Source of the DNA: Solimicrobium silvestre
GTDB taxonomy: Bacteria > Pseudomonadota > Gammaproteobacteria > Burkholderiales > Burkholderiaceae_D
Direction: 5' to 3'
Length of the DNA stretch: 64,000 bases
Assembly: GCF_002976435.1 (NCBI RefSeq)
Contig: NZ_PUGF01000001.1
Coordinates: forward strand, 310,001-374,000
Shown here: piece by piece, positions 14,611 to 23,953 of the stretch
Layout of the letters: each line of letters begins with the position of its first letter
Position numbering within the stretch: position 1 is the first letter of the stretch
Notes under the pieces: generated by a model
Databases searched by the model: none
What the model saw: only the letters and a program-made list of their open reading frames with translations
Told to the model about the DNA's origin: nothing
Position numbers and translations under genes: made by a program

Positions 14611-15771
14611 ATGAATTCGTTATCGACACCATCATCGCTGTCTGGCTTCATCATTAAAACCAGCCTATATGCAGTACTTGGAACAAGTATCATCACAGGC
14701 ATCAGCGGCTGCGACCTTGTGCAAGCCACAAATTCTAAAGAAACTAAGCTACCAGATTTAATCCATGAAGGCGGTGCGGTTAGCGTTCCTGAGACATCCC
14801 CATTACGAAAAACATTACTTGTTGCAGCGGTTGAGTCATTACCATTTGAACGCCCTATTTCTGCCCCCGGCGTGGTCGAGGCTGATCCAACCAAGCTCGT
14901 CAAAATAACGCCGCCATTAGCTGGCCGTATTATCAAGATCAATAAAATGTTGGGCGATACAGTAAAAACCGGTGACACGTTGTTCACACTGGATTCAGCC
15001 GAACTGAGCGGCGCGCAAAGCGAAGCCGCCAAAGCGCATTCGCAATTGCAGCTAGCGTATAAGAGCCTGCAACGCCAACAGGTATTAGCCGCAGCAGAAA
15101 TCATTGCGCATAAAGATCTGGAACAAAGCGAGAGCGATTATGAACAAGCCAAAAGCGAAGCCGAACGTACTACTGCGCACTTGACACAACTCGGCGCAAA
15201 GCCGGGCAACAGCTCGCAACGCACTTACGATTTACGTTCCCCGATTGCCGGTCGTGTCATTGAAATGAACGGCTCGCAGGGAGCATTCTGGAATGACATC
15301 AATGAATCGATTTTAACCGTCGCAGATTTATCTACCGTCTGGATGTCGGCTAGCGTTTCTGAGCAAGACATCGCTTCCGTATTTGTTGGGCAAAAAGCGA
15401 CAATTATTTTGAATGCCTATACAGGACAAAGTTTTGAAGGCGTCGTGCGTTATGTGGGCGAAGTACTTGACCCGGATACCCGCAGCATCAAAGTGCGGGT
15501 TGCCATTGACAATAAAGACACCAAATTCTTACCAGGCATGTTTGCCAAAGTCGTGTTCTCAGGGCAAAAACACAAAGCCTTGGTGGTGCCGCCATCCGCA
15601 TTAGTACAAAGTGGTTTGTACACACGCGTGTTTGTGGAGAAAGCACCATTTACCTATGAGCCACGGGTGATTAAAACCGGTGCGACATTGGGTAGCCATA
15701 TAGAAGTGGTCTCTGGACTCACGGCCGGCGAGCGTATCGTCGTGAAGGAAGGAGTGCTCCTCAATGATTGA
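14611..15771 (+). CDS. Second RND membrane fusion protein (CzcB/CusB-like)
   Basis: A 386-residue periplasmic adaptor. The hydrophobic N-terminus ends in a possible lipobox (ITGISGC, residues about 29-35). The core contains the two lipoyl halves (APPLAGRIIKINKMLGDTVKTGDTLFTL-like and LRSPIAGRVIEMNGSQGAFW), a coiled-coil hairpin (about 130-185) and the barrel segment VWMSASVSEQDIASVFVGQKATI. It would dock the pump encoded next to the outer-membrane channel encoded third. The stop overlaps the pump start by eight bases, indicating translational coupling. It is clearly paralogous to, but diverged from, the adaptor at 6498-7664. Confidence 0.9.
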   Translation: MNSLSTPSSLSGFIIKTSLYAVLGTSIITGISGCDLVQATNSKETKLPDLIHEGGAVSVPETSPLRKTLLVAAVESLPFERPISAPGVVEADPTKLVKITPPLAGRIIKINKMLGDTVKTGDTLFTLDSAELSGAQSEAAKAHSQLQLAYKSLQRQQVLAAAEIIAHKDLEQSESDYEQAKSEAERTTAHLTQLGAKPGNSSQRTYDLRSPIAGRVIEMNGSQGAFWNDINESILTVADLSTVWMSASVSEQDIASVFVGQKATIILNAYTGQSFEGVVRYVGEVLDPDTRSIKVRVAIDNKDTKFLPGMFAKVVFSGQKHKALVVPPSALVQSGLYTRVFVEKAPFTYEPRVIKTGATLGSHIEVVSGLTAGERIVVKEGVLLND

Positions 15772-18700
15772 AAAAATCGTTTCCACGTGCTTTGAGCGCC
15801 GTGGCATTACCTGGATAGTCTTTGTGTTTGTTGCCCTGTACGGCTGGTTTAGCTGGAAGCAATTACCAATCGAAGCATATCCAGATATTGCCGACGTAAC
15901 GACGCAAATCGTGACCCAAGTACCGGGCCTGGGTGCAGAAGAAATAGAAAAGCAAATTACCATTCCACTGGAACGCGCTTTATTGTCCACGCCGGGCATG
16001 CATGTCTTACGCTCACGCAGTACTTTTTCCTTGTCCATGATTACTGTCGTATTTAAAGACGGTACCGAAGGTTATTGGTCGCGACAACGTTTGCAGGAAC
16101 GGATTAATGACGTTGATCTGCCGTATGACGCAAAACATGGTCTGGATGCTTACACTTCCCCCATCGGTGAAATTTACCGCTACACGCTGGAATCGAAAAC
16201 TCGTGATCTGCGTGAACTCTCCGAACTGCAGCAATGGACTGTTATGCCGCGTTTAATGAAGGTGGACGGCGTAGTTGACGTCGCTAACTTTGGTGGGATC
16301 ACGACCCAATTTTCACTAGAAATCGATCCCGACAAACTGGTGCAATACAACCTCACACTAGCGCAAATTAAGGATGCAATTAACGACAACAATGCCAACG
16401 CCGGTGGCAGCGTCATGGATCGTGGTGAACAGTCATATGTGATCCGTGGCGTCGGATTATTAAGTTCGCTGGAAGACATGGGCAATGTGGTAGTCACCGC
16501 CAAAGACGGCACGCCGGTATTAATTAAACACCTGGGTGCAGTTAACTATAGCAACCCTGAACGGCGCGGCATTTTAGGTAAGGATGATATTCCCGATTCG
16601 GTATCCGGCATTACCTTGCTACTAAAAGATTTTAATGCTTCTGTTGCACTGGAAGGGGTACATGAAGCAGTACGTGATCTGAATGAAAACCTGCTACCTA
16701 AAGATGTCAAGGTAGTGCCTTATCTGGATAGAACCGATCTCATCAATGCCACCATGAAAACAGTGGGCGTGACGCTGCTGGAAGGTTTGTGTTTAGTCAG
16801 CATCGTCTTACTGTTATTCCTAGGCAGCCCCAGAGCCGCTGGCATTGTAGCGCTGACGATTCCACTCTCAATGCTGATTGCCTTTATCTTCATGCATCGC
16901 TTTAACATCCCCGCCAATCTATTGTCCTTAGGCGCGATTGACTTCGGGATTCTGGTCGACGGTGCGGTGGTTTTAGTCGAAAATATTTTACGCAAACGTG
17001 AACAGAACAAAGACAAACCTGTCACCGCCAAGGATGCAATTCAGGCGACCTTGCAAGTGGCGCGTCCAATCTTTTTTGGCATGGGCGTCATCATTGCCGC
17101 CTACCTGCCGCTGTTTGCGTTTGAGCGGATTGAATACAAACTATTTTCACCGATGGCGTATGCGGTTGGTTCGGCCTTGATCGGTGCACTGATTGTGACG
17201 CTGACCTTGATTCCCGGGCTGGCCTATTTAGCGTTCCGCAAGCCGCGCAAGATATTTCATAACCGTGTTTTGGAAAAAATTACCGACCGCTACAGCCTGT
17301 TTTTGAACAAGATGGTAGGGAAAACCCGCTGGGTAATTGTCACCTGTGGGCTGGCCTTGATCGGCGTAGTTGGTTTAGGTGCCAGCATAGGGCGTGATTT
17401 TTTACCATATCTGGATGAGGGTTCACTCTGGCTGCAGGTAACTATGCCACCCGGCATTACGCTGGATAAAGCTACTGAAATGGCTAACCAGTTACGTCGC
17501 ACTACGCTGGAATTCCCCGAGGTTTCCTACATCGTCACCCAAACCGGGCGCAATGACGACGGTACCGATCCCTGGACTCCGTCGCACATTGAAGTTAGCG
17601 TTGGCCTGCATCCGTATAACACCTGGAAATCTGGCCTATCCAAACAGGAACTGATCGCAAAAATGGAAACCCGCTACAAACAGTTACCGGGGTATTCCAT
17701 CGGCTTTATGCAACCGATGATAGATGGAGTACAAGACAAACTTTCCGGCGCACATAGTGATCTGGTGGTGAAGATATTTGGCGACGACTTTGACGAAATG
17801 CGCCGTATCGCCAATGACGCGATCAATGCTCTCAATAAGGTGCCGGGCGCAGCCGATGTGTCGATAGATCAGGAACCACCGCTGCCTAATTTGCGCGTCG
17901 ATCTGGATCGTGCTGCGGCGGCACGTTACGGCATTAACGCGGCGGACGTAGCAGATTTAATCTCGACTGGGATTGGCGGTGCATCAATTGGCCAGATGTA
18001 CATCGGTGAAAAAAGTTACGACATGGCGGTACGCTTTCCTGAAGCGGCTCGGCAAAGCCCGGAAGCCATTTCCGCCTTACTGCTGACTGCAGCCAATGGC
18101 GCCAAAATTCCACTGGCTCAAGTGGCAACGATTAGCTTGTCTTCCGGAGAAAGCATGATTACCCGCGAATCTGCCAAGCGCCATTTGACGGTAAAACTCA
18201 ATGCTCGTGACCGTGATTTATCGAGCTTCTTAAAAGAAGCCCAAACGACACTGCAACGCGATGTGCACTACGATCATCGCCATTTCCAGATCGAATGGGG
18301 CGGTCAGTTTGAAAATTTGGAACGTGCCGAAGCGCGCCTAACCGTAATTCTGCCGATGACGTTAGCCATTATGTTCTTGTTGCTGTTCGGCGAATTCCGC
18401 AACCTGCGCCAACCGACTCTAGTGTTATTAGCGGTTCCCCTAGCGATGCTGGGTGGTTTAGCCGCACTACATCTGCGCGGCATGACGCTGAATGTCTCTA
18501 GCGCAGTTGGCTTCATTGCCCTGTTTGGCGTAGCTGTTCTCAACGGCGTGTTAATGCTTTCGCAAATAAATCGTCTACGTGAAAACAAGGAACGCGGCCT
18601 GATGGAAGCGGTGCTTAGCGGTGCCCGCAGCCGGATCCGCCCGGTATTAATGACAGCCACCGTTGCCGCTTTTGGCCTGACTCCAGCCATGCTGGCAACC

Positions 18701-18889
18701 GGATTAGGCAGTGATGTGCAACGCCCCTTAGCGACCGTAGTAGTCGGTGGTTTAGTGACGGCAACTCTGCTGACGCTCGTGTTATTACCGGCGCTGTATT
18801 ACTTGATAGAAGCACGAGTTGAACGCAATGCATTGGAACGGAAACATGCTGTTGATGACAACGACGATGCTGAATTAACGGTCGCTTAA
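15764..18889 (+). CDS. Second heavy-metal efflux RND pump (HME type)
   Basis: A 1041-residue inner-membrane cation/proton antiporter. TM4 reads LGAIDFGILVDGAVVLVEN, the complete DFG-x3-DGA-x3-VEN signature of the divalent-cation HME classes (D393, D399, E406, matching D402/D408/E415 of Cupriavidus CzcA in spacing). The rest is full length: the N-terminal helix IEKIVSTCFERRGITWIV, PIEAYPDIADV, and C-terminal helices with GVLMLSQINRLR. Substrate is likely a divalent transition metal, but its gene neighbours are mgtC and mgtA rather than metal-resistance genes. Start overlaps the adaptor stop; the outer-membrane channel follows after 16 bases. Confidence 0.93.
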   Translation: MIEKIVSTCFERRGITWIVFVFVALYGWFSWKQLPIEAYPDIADVTTQIVTQVPGLGAEEIEKQITIPLERALLSTPGMHVLRSRSTFSLSMITVVFKDGTEGYWSRQRLQERINDVDLPYDAKHGLDAYTSPIGEIYRYTLESKTRDLRELSELQQWTVMPRLMKVDGVVDVANFGGITTQFSLEIDPDKLVQYNLTLAQIKDAINDNNANAGGSVMDRGEQSYVIRGVGLLSSLEDMGNVVVTAKDGTPVLIKHLGAVNYSNPERRGILGKDDIPDSVSGITLLLKDFNASVALEGVHEAVRDLNENLLPKDVKVVPYLDRTDLINATMKTVGVTLLEGLCLVSIVLLLFLGSPRAAGIVALTIPLSMLIAFIFMHRFNIPANLLSLGAIDFGILVDGAVVLVENILRKREQNKDKPVTAKDAIQATLQVARPIFFGMGVIIAAYLPLFAFERIEYKLFSPMAYAVGSALIGALIVTLTLIPGLAYLAFRKPRKIFHNRVLEKITDRYSLFLNKMVGKTRWVIVTCGLALIGVVGLGASIGRDFLPYLDEGSLWLQVTMPPGITLDKATEMANQLRRTTLEFPEVSYIVTQTGRNDDGTDPWTPSHIEVSVGLHPYNTWKSGLSKQELIAKMETRYKQLPGYSIGFMQPMIDGVQDKLSGAHSDLVVKIFGDDFDEMRRIANDAINALNKVPGAADVSIDQEPPLPNLRVDLDRAAAARYGINAADVADLISTGIGGASIGQMYIGEKSYDMAVRFPEAARQSPEAISALLLTAANGAKIPLAQVATISLSSGESMITRESAKRHLTVKLNARDRDLSSFLKEAQTTLQRDVHYDHRHFQIEWGGQFENLERAEARLTVILPMTLAIMFLLLFGEFRNLRQPTLVLLAVPLAMLGGLAALHLRGMTLNVSSAVGFIALFGVAVLNGVLMLSQINRLRENKERGLMEAVLSGARSRIRPVLMTATVAAFGLTPAMLATGLGSDVQRPLATVVVGGLVTATLLTLVLLPALYYLIEARVERNALERKHAVDDNDDAELTVA

Positions 18890-18905
18890 AGGAAAGAGAA
18901 TCATC

Positions 18906-20258
18906 ATGAAAAAAATTAACTCCAGCGCACGACGCTACCGCCGGTTATGGGCAGCACTAGCCGTGCTGCCGATGCTAAATTCGCCTGCTGTCGCAGAAAC
19001 CGCGCCGCCTGCCGCGTTCACCGGAACCGACATCCTGTTCAAGCATTATTTGGATGCGGTGGAACAGCATAATTCCGATCTGGCCGCTGAACGTGAAAAC
19101 ATAGTCAGTGCCGAAGCCGGTGTGTCGATTGCAGGCGTCCGGCCCGACCCTGAACTGACCTTTGGCATCGATTCTTACGAACTCTATAAACCACAAAAAC
19201 CCAATGCATCCACCGCAACCACGGCCAGCATTGCCTTCACGATTGAAACCGCCGGAAAACGTGGCAAGCGCATTAATGCGGCACGCAGCAACGTCAAGCT
19301 GGCACAAGTCACGGTAGAAGGCTTTAAGCATGAACTGTATCTACAAGCGACTGAAGCATTTACCGAAGCTTGCCGCAGCCAACAGGCATTACTGCGTCAA
19401 GAGGCAACGCTGAAATCGCTTTCCGATGTGGTAAAAATAAACGCTATACGGCGCAAGGCCGGTGACGTTAGTGGTTTGGAATTATCCCAATCACGAGTAG
19501 AGCGCGATCAATTTGAAGCGGAAGTCATTTCTGCCCGGGCAGATGCCGAGGCAGCACTTCTCAACTTATCGATACCGCTAGGCAAACACCTCTCGGCACA
19601 ATTCGGTGATGCACCGCTTAGCTGTGAATTCAGTCGTTTTGAAACGACTGACGAGCCAAGCCAATTGATCCGGCAAGCCTTAACGGCGCGCGACGAAATG
19701 TTAATTGCTCAGGCCACTCTGGATCATGCACGCGACAACGCCACGCTGGAACGCGCTAATCGCTACATTGATCCAGTTATAAATCTGGGCATTACCAACA
19801 CGCCGCCAGTGCATCCGATTTTCAATGACGAAGGTGAAGCCAGCAATGATGTTGCCGGACGCTCCAGAACTCTGGGGCTGACGGTGACGATTCCAATCCC
19901 TTTTTCACACATGCAGCGCGGTGAACTGGCGCAGGCTGAATCGACAGTAACGCAAGCCATGCTGGGTCTGCGTTCCGCTCACCTTAAAACTGAAATTGCG
20001 GTCAGCAGCGCTTTTGCCCAATTCCAGGCCAAACGTGAAAACGTGCGACGTTATCAGGAATCGGTCTTACTCGATTCCGATCAGGTTCTGGAAGGCATAC
20101 GCCTGTCTTACCGCAAAGGCGCAGCCTCCCTGCTTGAACTTCTGGATGCGCAGCGTTCTGCTGACGATGCCTACCTGTCTTTTTTACAGGCGCAGGCTGA
20201 TTTGACTATCGCCACCGTGCAGTTGCAACTGGCGATTGGTCAGCGGCCAACGCTATAA
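18906..20258 (+). CDS. Second RND outer-membrane efflux channel (TolC/CzcC family)
   Basis: A 450-residue outer-membrane factor with a long basic signal peptide (MKKINSSARRYRRLWAALAVLPMLNSPAVAE). The OEP repeats contain HNSDLAAERENIVSAEAGVSIAGVRPDPELTFGI and YRKGAASLLELLDAQRSADDAYLSFLQAQADL, the latter a very typical CzcC C-terminal motif. It completes the adaptor-pump-channel set; gene order here is B-A-C, unlike C-B-A in the first operon, arguing against a recent duplication of the whole operon. RBS AAAGGAAAGAG precedes it. The mgtA leader ORF starts 17 bases after its stop, so mgtA may be cotranscribed. Confidence 0.92.
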   Translation: MKKINSSARRYRRLWAALAVLPMLNSPAVAETAPPAAFTGTDILFKHYLDAVEQHNSDLAAERENIVSAEAGVSIAGVRPDPELTFGIDSYELYKPQKPNASTATTASIAFTIETAGKRGKRINAARSNVKLAQVTVEGFKHELYLQATEAFTEACRSQQALLRQEATLKSLSDVVKINAIRRKAGDVSGLELSQSRVERDQFEAEVISARADAEAALLNLSIPLGKHLSAQFGDAPLSCEFSRFETTDEPSQLIRQALTARDEMLIAQATLDHARDNATLERANRYIDPVINLGITNTPPVHPIFNDEGEASNDVAGRSRTLGLTVTIPIPFSHMQRGELAQAESTVTQAMLGLRSAHLKTEIAVSSAFAQFQAKRENVRRYQESVLLDSDQVLEGIRLSYRKGAASLLELLDAQRSADDAYLSFLQAQADLTIATVQLQLAIGQRPTL

Positions 20259-20275
20259 CACAGGATATCAAACCC

Positions 20276-20347
20276 ATGACGCTAGCAATACCAACACCAA
20301 CCTCCATCAGCCTCATTAAAGAGTGCAATTCGAGTGCCATTCATTAG
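20276..20347 (+). CDS. Putative 23-residue leader peptide translationally coupled to mgtA
   Basis: ATG at 20276, with AGGA about nine bases upstream, opens a 23-codon ORF reading MTLAIPTPTSISLIKE then CNSSAIH, and ends at TAG 20345-20347. The TAG overlaps the AGGAG ribosome-binding site of mgtA (20346-20350), so ribosomes finishing the leader would sit on the mgtA start region. Two Pro codons near the beginning recall the proline-rich MgtL leader of Salmonella and E. coli mgtA. Coupling is seen in the sequence; Mg2+ or proline sensing is inferred. Confidence 0.5.
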   Translation: MTLAIPTPTSISLIKECNSSAIH

Positions 20348-20357
20348 GAGAATATTG

Positions 20358-23117
20358 ATGAACTTTTTTAAAAACCTGTTTGCCCGCTTCTTGCAAACAC
20401 GACACGCCAAACATCATTTTGAACGTTCAAAAATGCTCGACTCGCTCTCTGGCAATACCGTGTCACGAACTGTTCCTGAACATCTGGCCTTGCATCTACT
20501 GCGTTCCGCGCGGGAAGACCAGCGTGAATTAATTGAGCGCTTCAATTCACACACCGATGGCTTGAGTAATAGCGAGGCGGCAGCCATTCGTGAACACAGC
20601 GGCCCAAATGAAGTCGAACATGAAAAGCCTTTACCGCGCTGGCATCATCTTTGGCTATGTTACAAAAACCCGTTCAACCTGTTATTAACGGTACTGGCAA
20701 TTATTTCCTATCTGACTGAAGACCTGAAAGCCACCATTGTGATCGCCACCATGGTCGCACTGTCCACCCTGATCCGTTTCATACAGGAAGGGCGTTCAAA
20801 CCGCGCAGCCGAAAATCTTAAGGCAATGGTCAGCAATACCGCCACCGTAGTGCGACGCGATACATCCAAGGAAGCCAGCGACATTGCCATGCTCTATTTC
20901 TCTGCGCAGATTCATACCCGCCCTGCACATAATATTGAACTGCCGATTCAGCATTTAGTACCAGGCGATTTGATCCTGCTCTCGGCCGGCGATATGATTC
21001 CGGCCGATTGCCGGGTGCTGTCGGCCAAAGATTTATTCGTCAGCCAAGCCGCCATGACCGGCGAATCCCTGCCGATTGAAAAATTCGCTGACATCACGGA
21101 AGTGAACGGTAGCAATCCATTGGAATTGACCAATATTTTATTCATGGGCACCAACGTAGTGTCCGGTTCAGCAATGGCATTGGTTCTGAGCACCGGCAAT
21201 CAAACCTACTTTGGCACGATCGCCACCCGCGTCACATCTACCGACCGCGCTCCAACCGCGTTTCAGGCTGGCGTGAATAGTGTTAGCTGGTTGTTGATTC
21301 GGTTTGCGCTGGTGATGGTACCGATTGTGCTACTGGTGAACGGCTTTACCAAAGGCGACTGGATGGAAGCCTTTCTGTTTGCGCTCGCCGTGGCAGTTGG
21401 GTTGACGCCGGAAATGCTGCCGATGATTGTTACCTCGACATTAGCCAAAGGAGCAGTGCTGCTCTCGCGCAAAAAAGTGATTGTGAAGCGACTCGATGCG
21501 ATTCAAAACTTTGGCGCAATGGATGTGCTGTGTACCGATAAAACCGGCACGCTCACCCAGGATAAAATTTTTCTGGAACGGCATACCGACGTGTTCGGCA
21601 ACGACTCTGATGAAGTACTTAAATTCGCCTACCTGAACAGTTATTATCAGACTGGTTTAAAAAATCTGCTGGACCGAGCCGTGCTCGATCATGTAGAACT
21701 GCAAACCGAATTGAAACTGGCGCAGGATTATCAAAAAATTGACGAAGTCCCGTTTGATTTTCAGCGCCGCCGCATGTCGGTAGTAGTGTCGGAACAGGAA
21801 GACCATCATGAACTTATTTGCAAAGGCGCTGTGGAAGAAATTCTGGCTTCTTGCACCCATGTGCTCGATGGAAAAAACAGTGTGCCGCTGGATGACACCA
21901 TGCTGCAGCGGGTACTCAATGTCACGCGTGACTTGAATCAAGAAGGCTTGCGGGTGGTTGCGGTAGCAGTCAAAGAAGTGCCGCCAAATAAAATTAATTA
22001 CTCCATTCAGGATGAAGCGGAATTAACCTTAATCGGTTACATCGCCTTCCTCGATCCACCTAAAGAATCAACTGCTCCGGCCTTGCGTGCCTTGGCCGAG
22101 CATGGCGTTACCGTTAAAGTACTCACTGGCGACAATGAACTGGTCACCGCAAAAATCTGCCGTGAAGTGGGACTGGCGGTAAATGGAATGGTGCTTGGCT
22201 CTACGCTGGATGACATGAGTGACGAGCAATTATCGACCGTGGTTGAAGAAAATTCGATTTTTGCCAAACTCACGCCGCTGCACAAAGAACGTCTGGTGCG
22301 CATGCTGCGCCAGAACGGTCACGTGGTCGGTTTTATGGGCGACGGGATCAACGATGCACCTGCATTACGTGCCGCGGACATTGGCATTTCAGTTGATAGT
22401 GCAGTCGATATCGCCAAAGAAGCCGCCGACATTATTTTGCTGGAAAAGAGTTTAATGATTTTAGAGGAAGGCGTGCTTGAAGGTCGCAAGACGTTTTCCA
22501 ATATGCTCAAGTACATCCGCATGACCGCCAGTTCCAATTTCGGCAATGTATTTTCAGTGCTGGTCGCCTCCGCATTCCTGCCGTTTTTACCGATGCTGCC
22601 ATTGCAGTTGCTGGTACAAAACCTACTGTACGATGTCTCGCAAATCGCCATTCCCTTCGATAACGTCGATGAAGAACTGATCAAGAAACCACTCAAATGG
22701 AATCCCGGCGATATCGGCCGCTTCATGCTGTTCTTCGGCCCGCTCAGTTCTATCTTTGACATCAGCACTTTTGTGCTGATGTGGTTTGTCTTCCACGCCA
22801 ATAGCGTTGCCGACCAGACGCTGTTCCAGTCTGGCTGGTTCGTAGTAGGTTTATTGACCCAGACTTTGATCGTGCACATGATCCGCACTCAAAAAGTACC
22901 GTTCTTCCAAAGCCGAGCCGCCTGGCCGCTCATGATCATGACCGCCATCATCATGGCAATCGGTATTTTCCTGCCGATGGGACCCTTTGCCGACTACATT
23001 AAATTGGAGGAATTACCACTGTCTTACTTCCCATGGCTGATCGGCATTTTGATTGCTTACGCCGCGCTGGTGCAATTCATGAAAGGGATTTATGTGAAGC
23101 GCTATGGCTGGCAATAA
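20358..23117 (+). CDS. mgtA: Magnesium-transporting P-type ATPase MgtA
   Basis: A 919-residue P3B-type ATPase that imports Mg2+ using ATP. Visible motifs are the phosphorylation site DKTGTLTQD (D394), the actuator TGES (AAMTGESLPIEKF), the KGA nucleotide-binding motif (LICKGAVEEI), the hinge MGDGINDAPALRAADIGISV, and about ten transmembrane segments. The N-terminal segment LHLLRSAREDQRELIERFNSHTDGLSNSEAA is typical of MgtA/MgtB. The frame is open from 20334, but the ATG at 20358 follows AGGAG by seven bases and starts MNFFKNLFARF. A short upstream ORF overlaps this RBS. It closes the mgtC-RND-mgtA block and is followed by a strong hairpin. Confidence 0.96.
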   Translation: MNFFKNLFARFLQTRHAKHHFERSKMLDSLSGNTVSRTVPEHLALHLLRSAREDQRELIERFNSHTDGLSNSEAAAIREHSGPNEVEHEKPLPRWHHLWLCYKNPFNLLLTVLAIISYLTEDLKATIVIATMVALSTLIRFIQEGRSNRAAENLKAMVSNTATVVRRDTSKEASDIAMLYFSAQIHTRPAHNIELPIQHLVPGDLILLSAGDMIPADCRVLSAKDLFVSQAAMTGESLPIEKFADITEVNGSNPLELTNILFMGTNVVSGSAMALVLSTGNQTYFGTIATRVTSTDRAPTAFQAGVNSVSWLLIRFALVMVPIVLLVNGFTKGDWMEAFLFALAVAVGLTPEMLPMIVTSTLAKGAVLLSRKKVIVKRLDAIQNFGAMDVLCTDKTGTLTQDKIFLERHTDVFGNDSDEVLKFAYLNSYYQTGLKNLLDRAVLDHVELQTELKLAQDYQKIDEVPFDFQRRRMSVVVSEQEDHHELICKGAVEEILASCTHVLDGKNSVPLDDTMLQRVLNVTRDLNQEGLRVVAVAVKEVPPNKINYSIQDEAELTLIGYIAFLDPPKESTAPALRALAEHGVTVKVLTGDNELVTAKICREVGLAVNGMVLGSTLDDMSDEQLSTVVEENSIFAKLTPLHKERLVRMLRQNGHVVGFMGDGINDAPALRAADIGISVDSAVDIAKEAADIILLEKSLMILEEGVLEGRKTFSNMLKYIRMTASSNFGNVFSVLVASAFLPFLPMLPLQLLVQNLLYDVSQIAIPFDNVDEELIKKPLKWNPGDIGRFMLFFGPLSSIFDISTFVLMWFVFHANSVADQTLFQSGWFVVGLLTQTLIVHMIRTQKVPFFQSRAAWPLMIMTAIIMAIGIFLPMGPFADYIKLEELPLSYFPWLIGILIAYAALVQFMKGIYVKRYGWQ

Positions 23118-23199
23118 ATAACTGCCGTATGTATGTGTGTATGTGATTTTGCAGGGATGATATAGCAAGGGTTTCGCAGTGCATGCATCGTGCCTGCGG

Positions 23200-23229
23200 A
23201 ACAAACATCCCTTGGAAGGGATGTTTGTT
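23200..23229. terminator. Perfect 14-base-pair hairpin between mgtA and cysC
   Basis: AACAAACATCCCTT and AAGGGATGTTTGTT form a perfect dyad around GG. It sits about 80 bases after mgtA and 110 bases after the convergent cysC stop, so it can serve both. The arms end in T-rich runs in both directions. The rest of the 221-base gap (23118-23338) shows no gene. Confidence 0.7.
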
Positions 23230-23338
23230 AACTACCTGAGGGAATTCAGCGGCACGTAGTTCAGCCACATTGCCATGCGCGCTCCAAGCTTCGATTCAAA
23301 CATCATGGCAGCAAGCTCAATATCGAATACTTTGTAGC

Positions 23339-23953
23339 TTAACCCACCGATCTTAGCGTCTGATGAAGTGTGACACTCACCAGTTGGGCGATAGCCATTT
23401 CTAACGAATACTGCGTTGTATCAATAGTTAAATCTGGTTGTACAGGTGTTTCATATGGAGAGGATATTCCAGTAAACCCAGTAATCTTACCCGCTCGTGC
23501 CTGGCTATATAACCCTTTAGGGTCCCGTGACTCACATACATTCAGGGGCGTGCTCACATAAACTTCACGCATGTAGTCAGAACCGATGATTTCACGTGCA
23601 ATGGCACGATCCGAACGAAAGGGGGATATGAGGGCGGTTATAACAATTAATCCCGCATCATTCATCAATTTAGCCACTTCGGCAACCCGGCGAATATTTT
23701 CTGCACGATCTTCCGGAGAAAATCCCAAATTTCGGCTCAAACCATGCCGGACATTATCCCCATCTAATACGTAACATGCACGCCCCTGATTAATCAACTC
23801 CTGCTCCAAAGCAAAAGCAAGTGTTGATTTACCAGACGCGCTCAAACCAGTTAGCCATAGTGTTATTGGCGTCTGGCGCAACAAGGCATGTCGTTTTGCG
23901 GGGGAGACATCCCCAACGTGTTGCGATATCAATGAAGTTTGCATGACCATCAT
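23339..23953 (-). CDS. cysC: Adenylylsulfate (APS) kinase
   Basis: A 204-residue P-loop kinase that phosphorylates adenosine 5'-phosphosulfate to PAPS. It has the Walker A GLSASGKST (residues 36-44), the DGDNVRHGLSRNLGFSPEDRAENIRRV substrate lid, ITALISPFRSDR with the conserved Ser, and DPKGLYSQARAGKITGFTGISSPYE. Length is that of a monofunctional CysC. No cysD, cysN, cysH or other sulfate gene is near, so it may serve sulfonation or polysaccharide sulfation rather than a local assimilation operon. AAGG lies just before the first of two adjacent ATGs. Confidence 0.95.
   Translation of the reverse strand: MMVMQTSLISQHVGDVSPAKRHALLRQTPITLWLTGLSASGKSTLAFALEQELINQGRACYVLDGDNVRHGLSRNLGFSPEDRAENIRRVAEVAKLMNDAGLIVITALISPFRSDRAIAREIIGSDYMREVYVSTPLNVCESRDPKGLYSQARAGKITGFTGISSPYETPVQPDLTIDTTQYSLEMAIAQLVSVTLHQTLRSVG

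Noticed and set aside
22319-22888. A 189-residue minus-strand ORF inside mgtA
   Set aside because: It is antisense to highly conserved P-type ATPase motifs and its low-complexity Ser content is typical of shadow frames.
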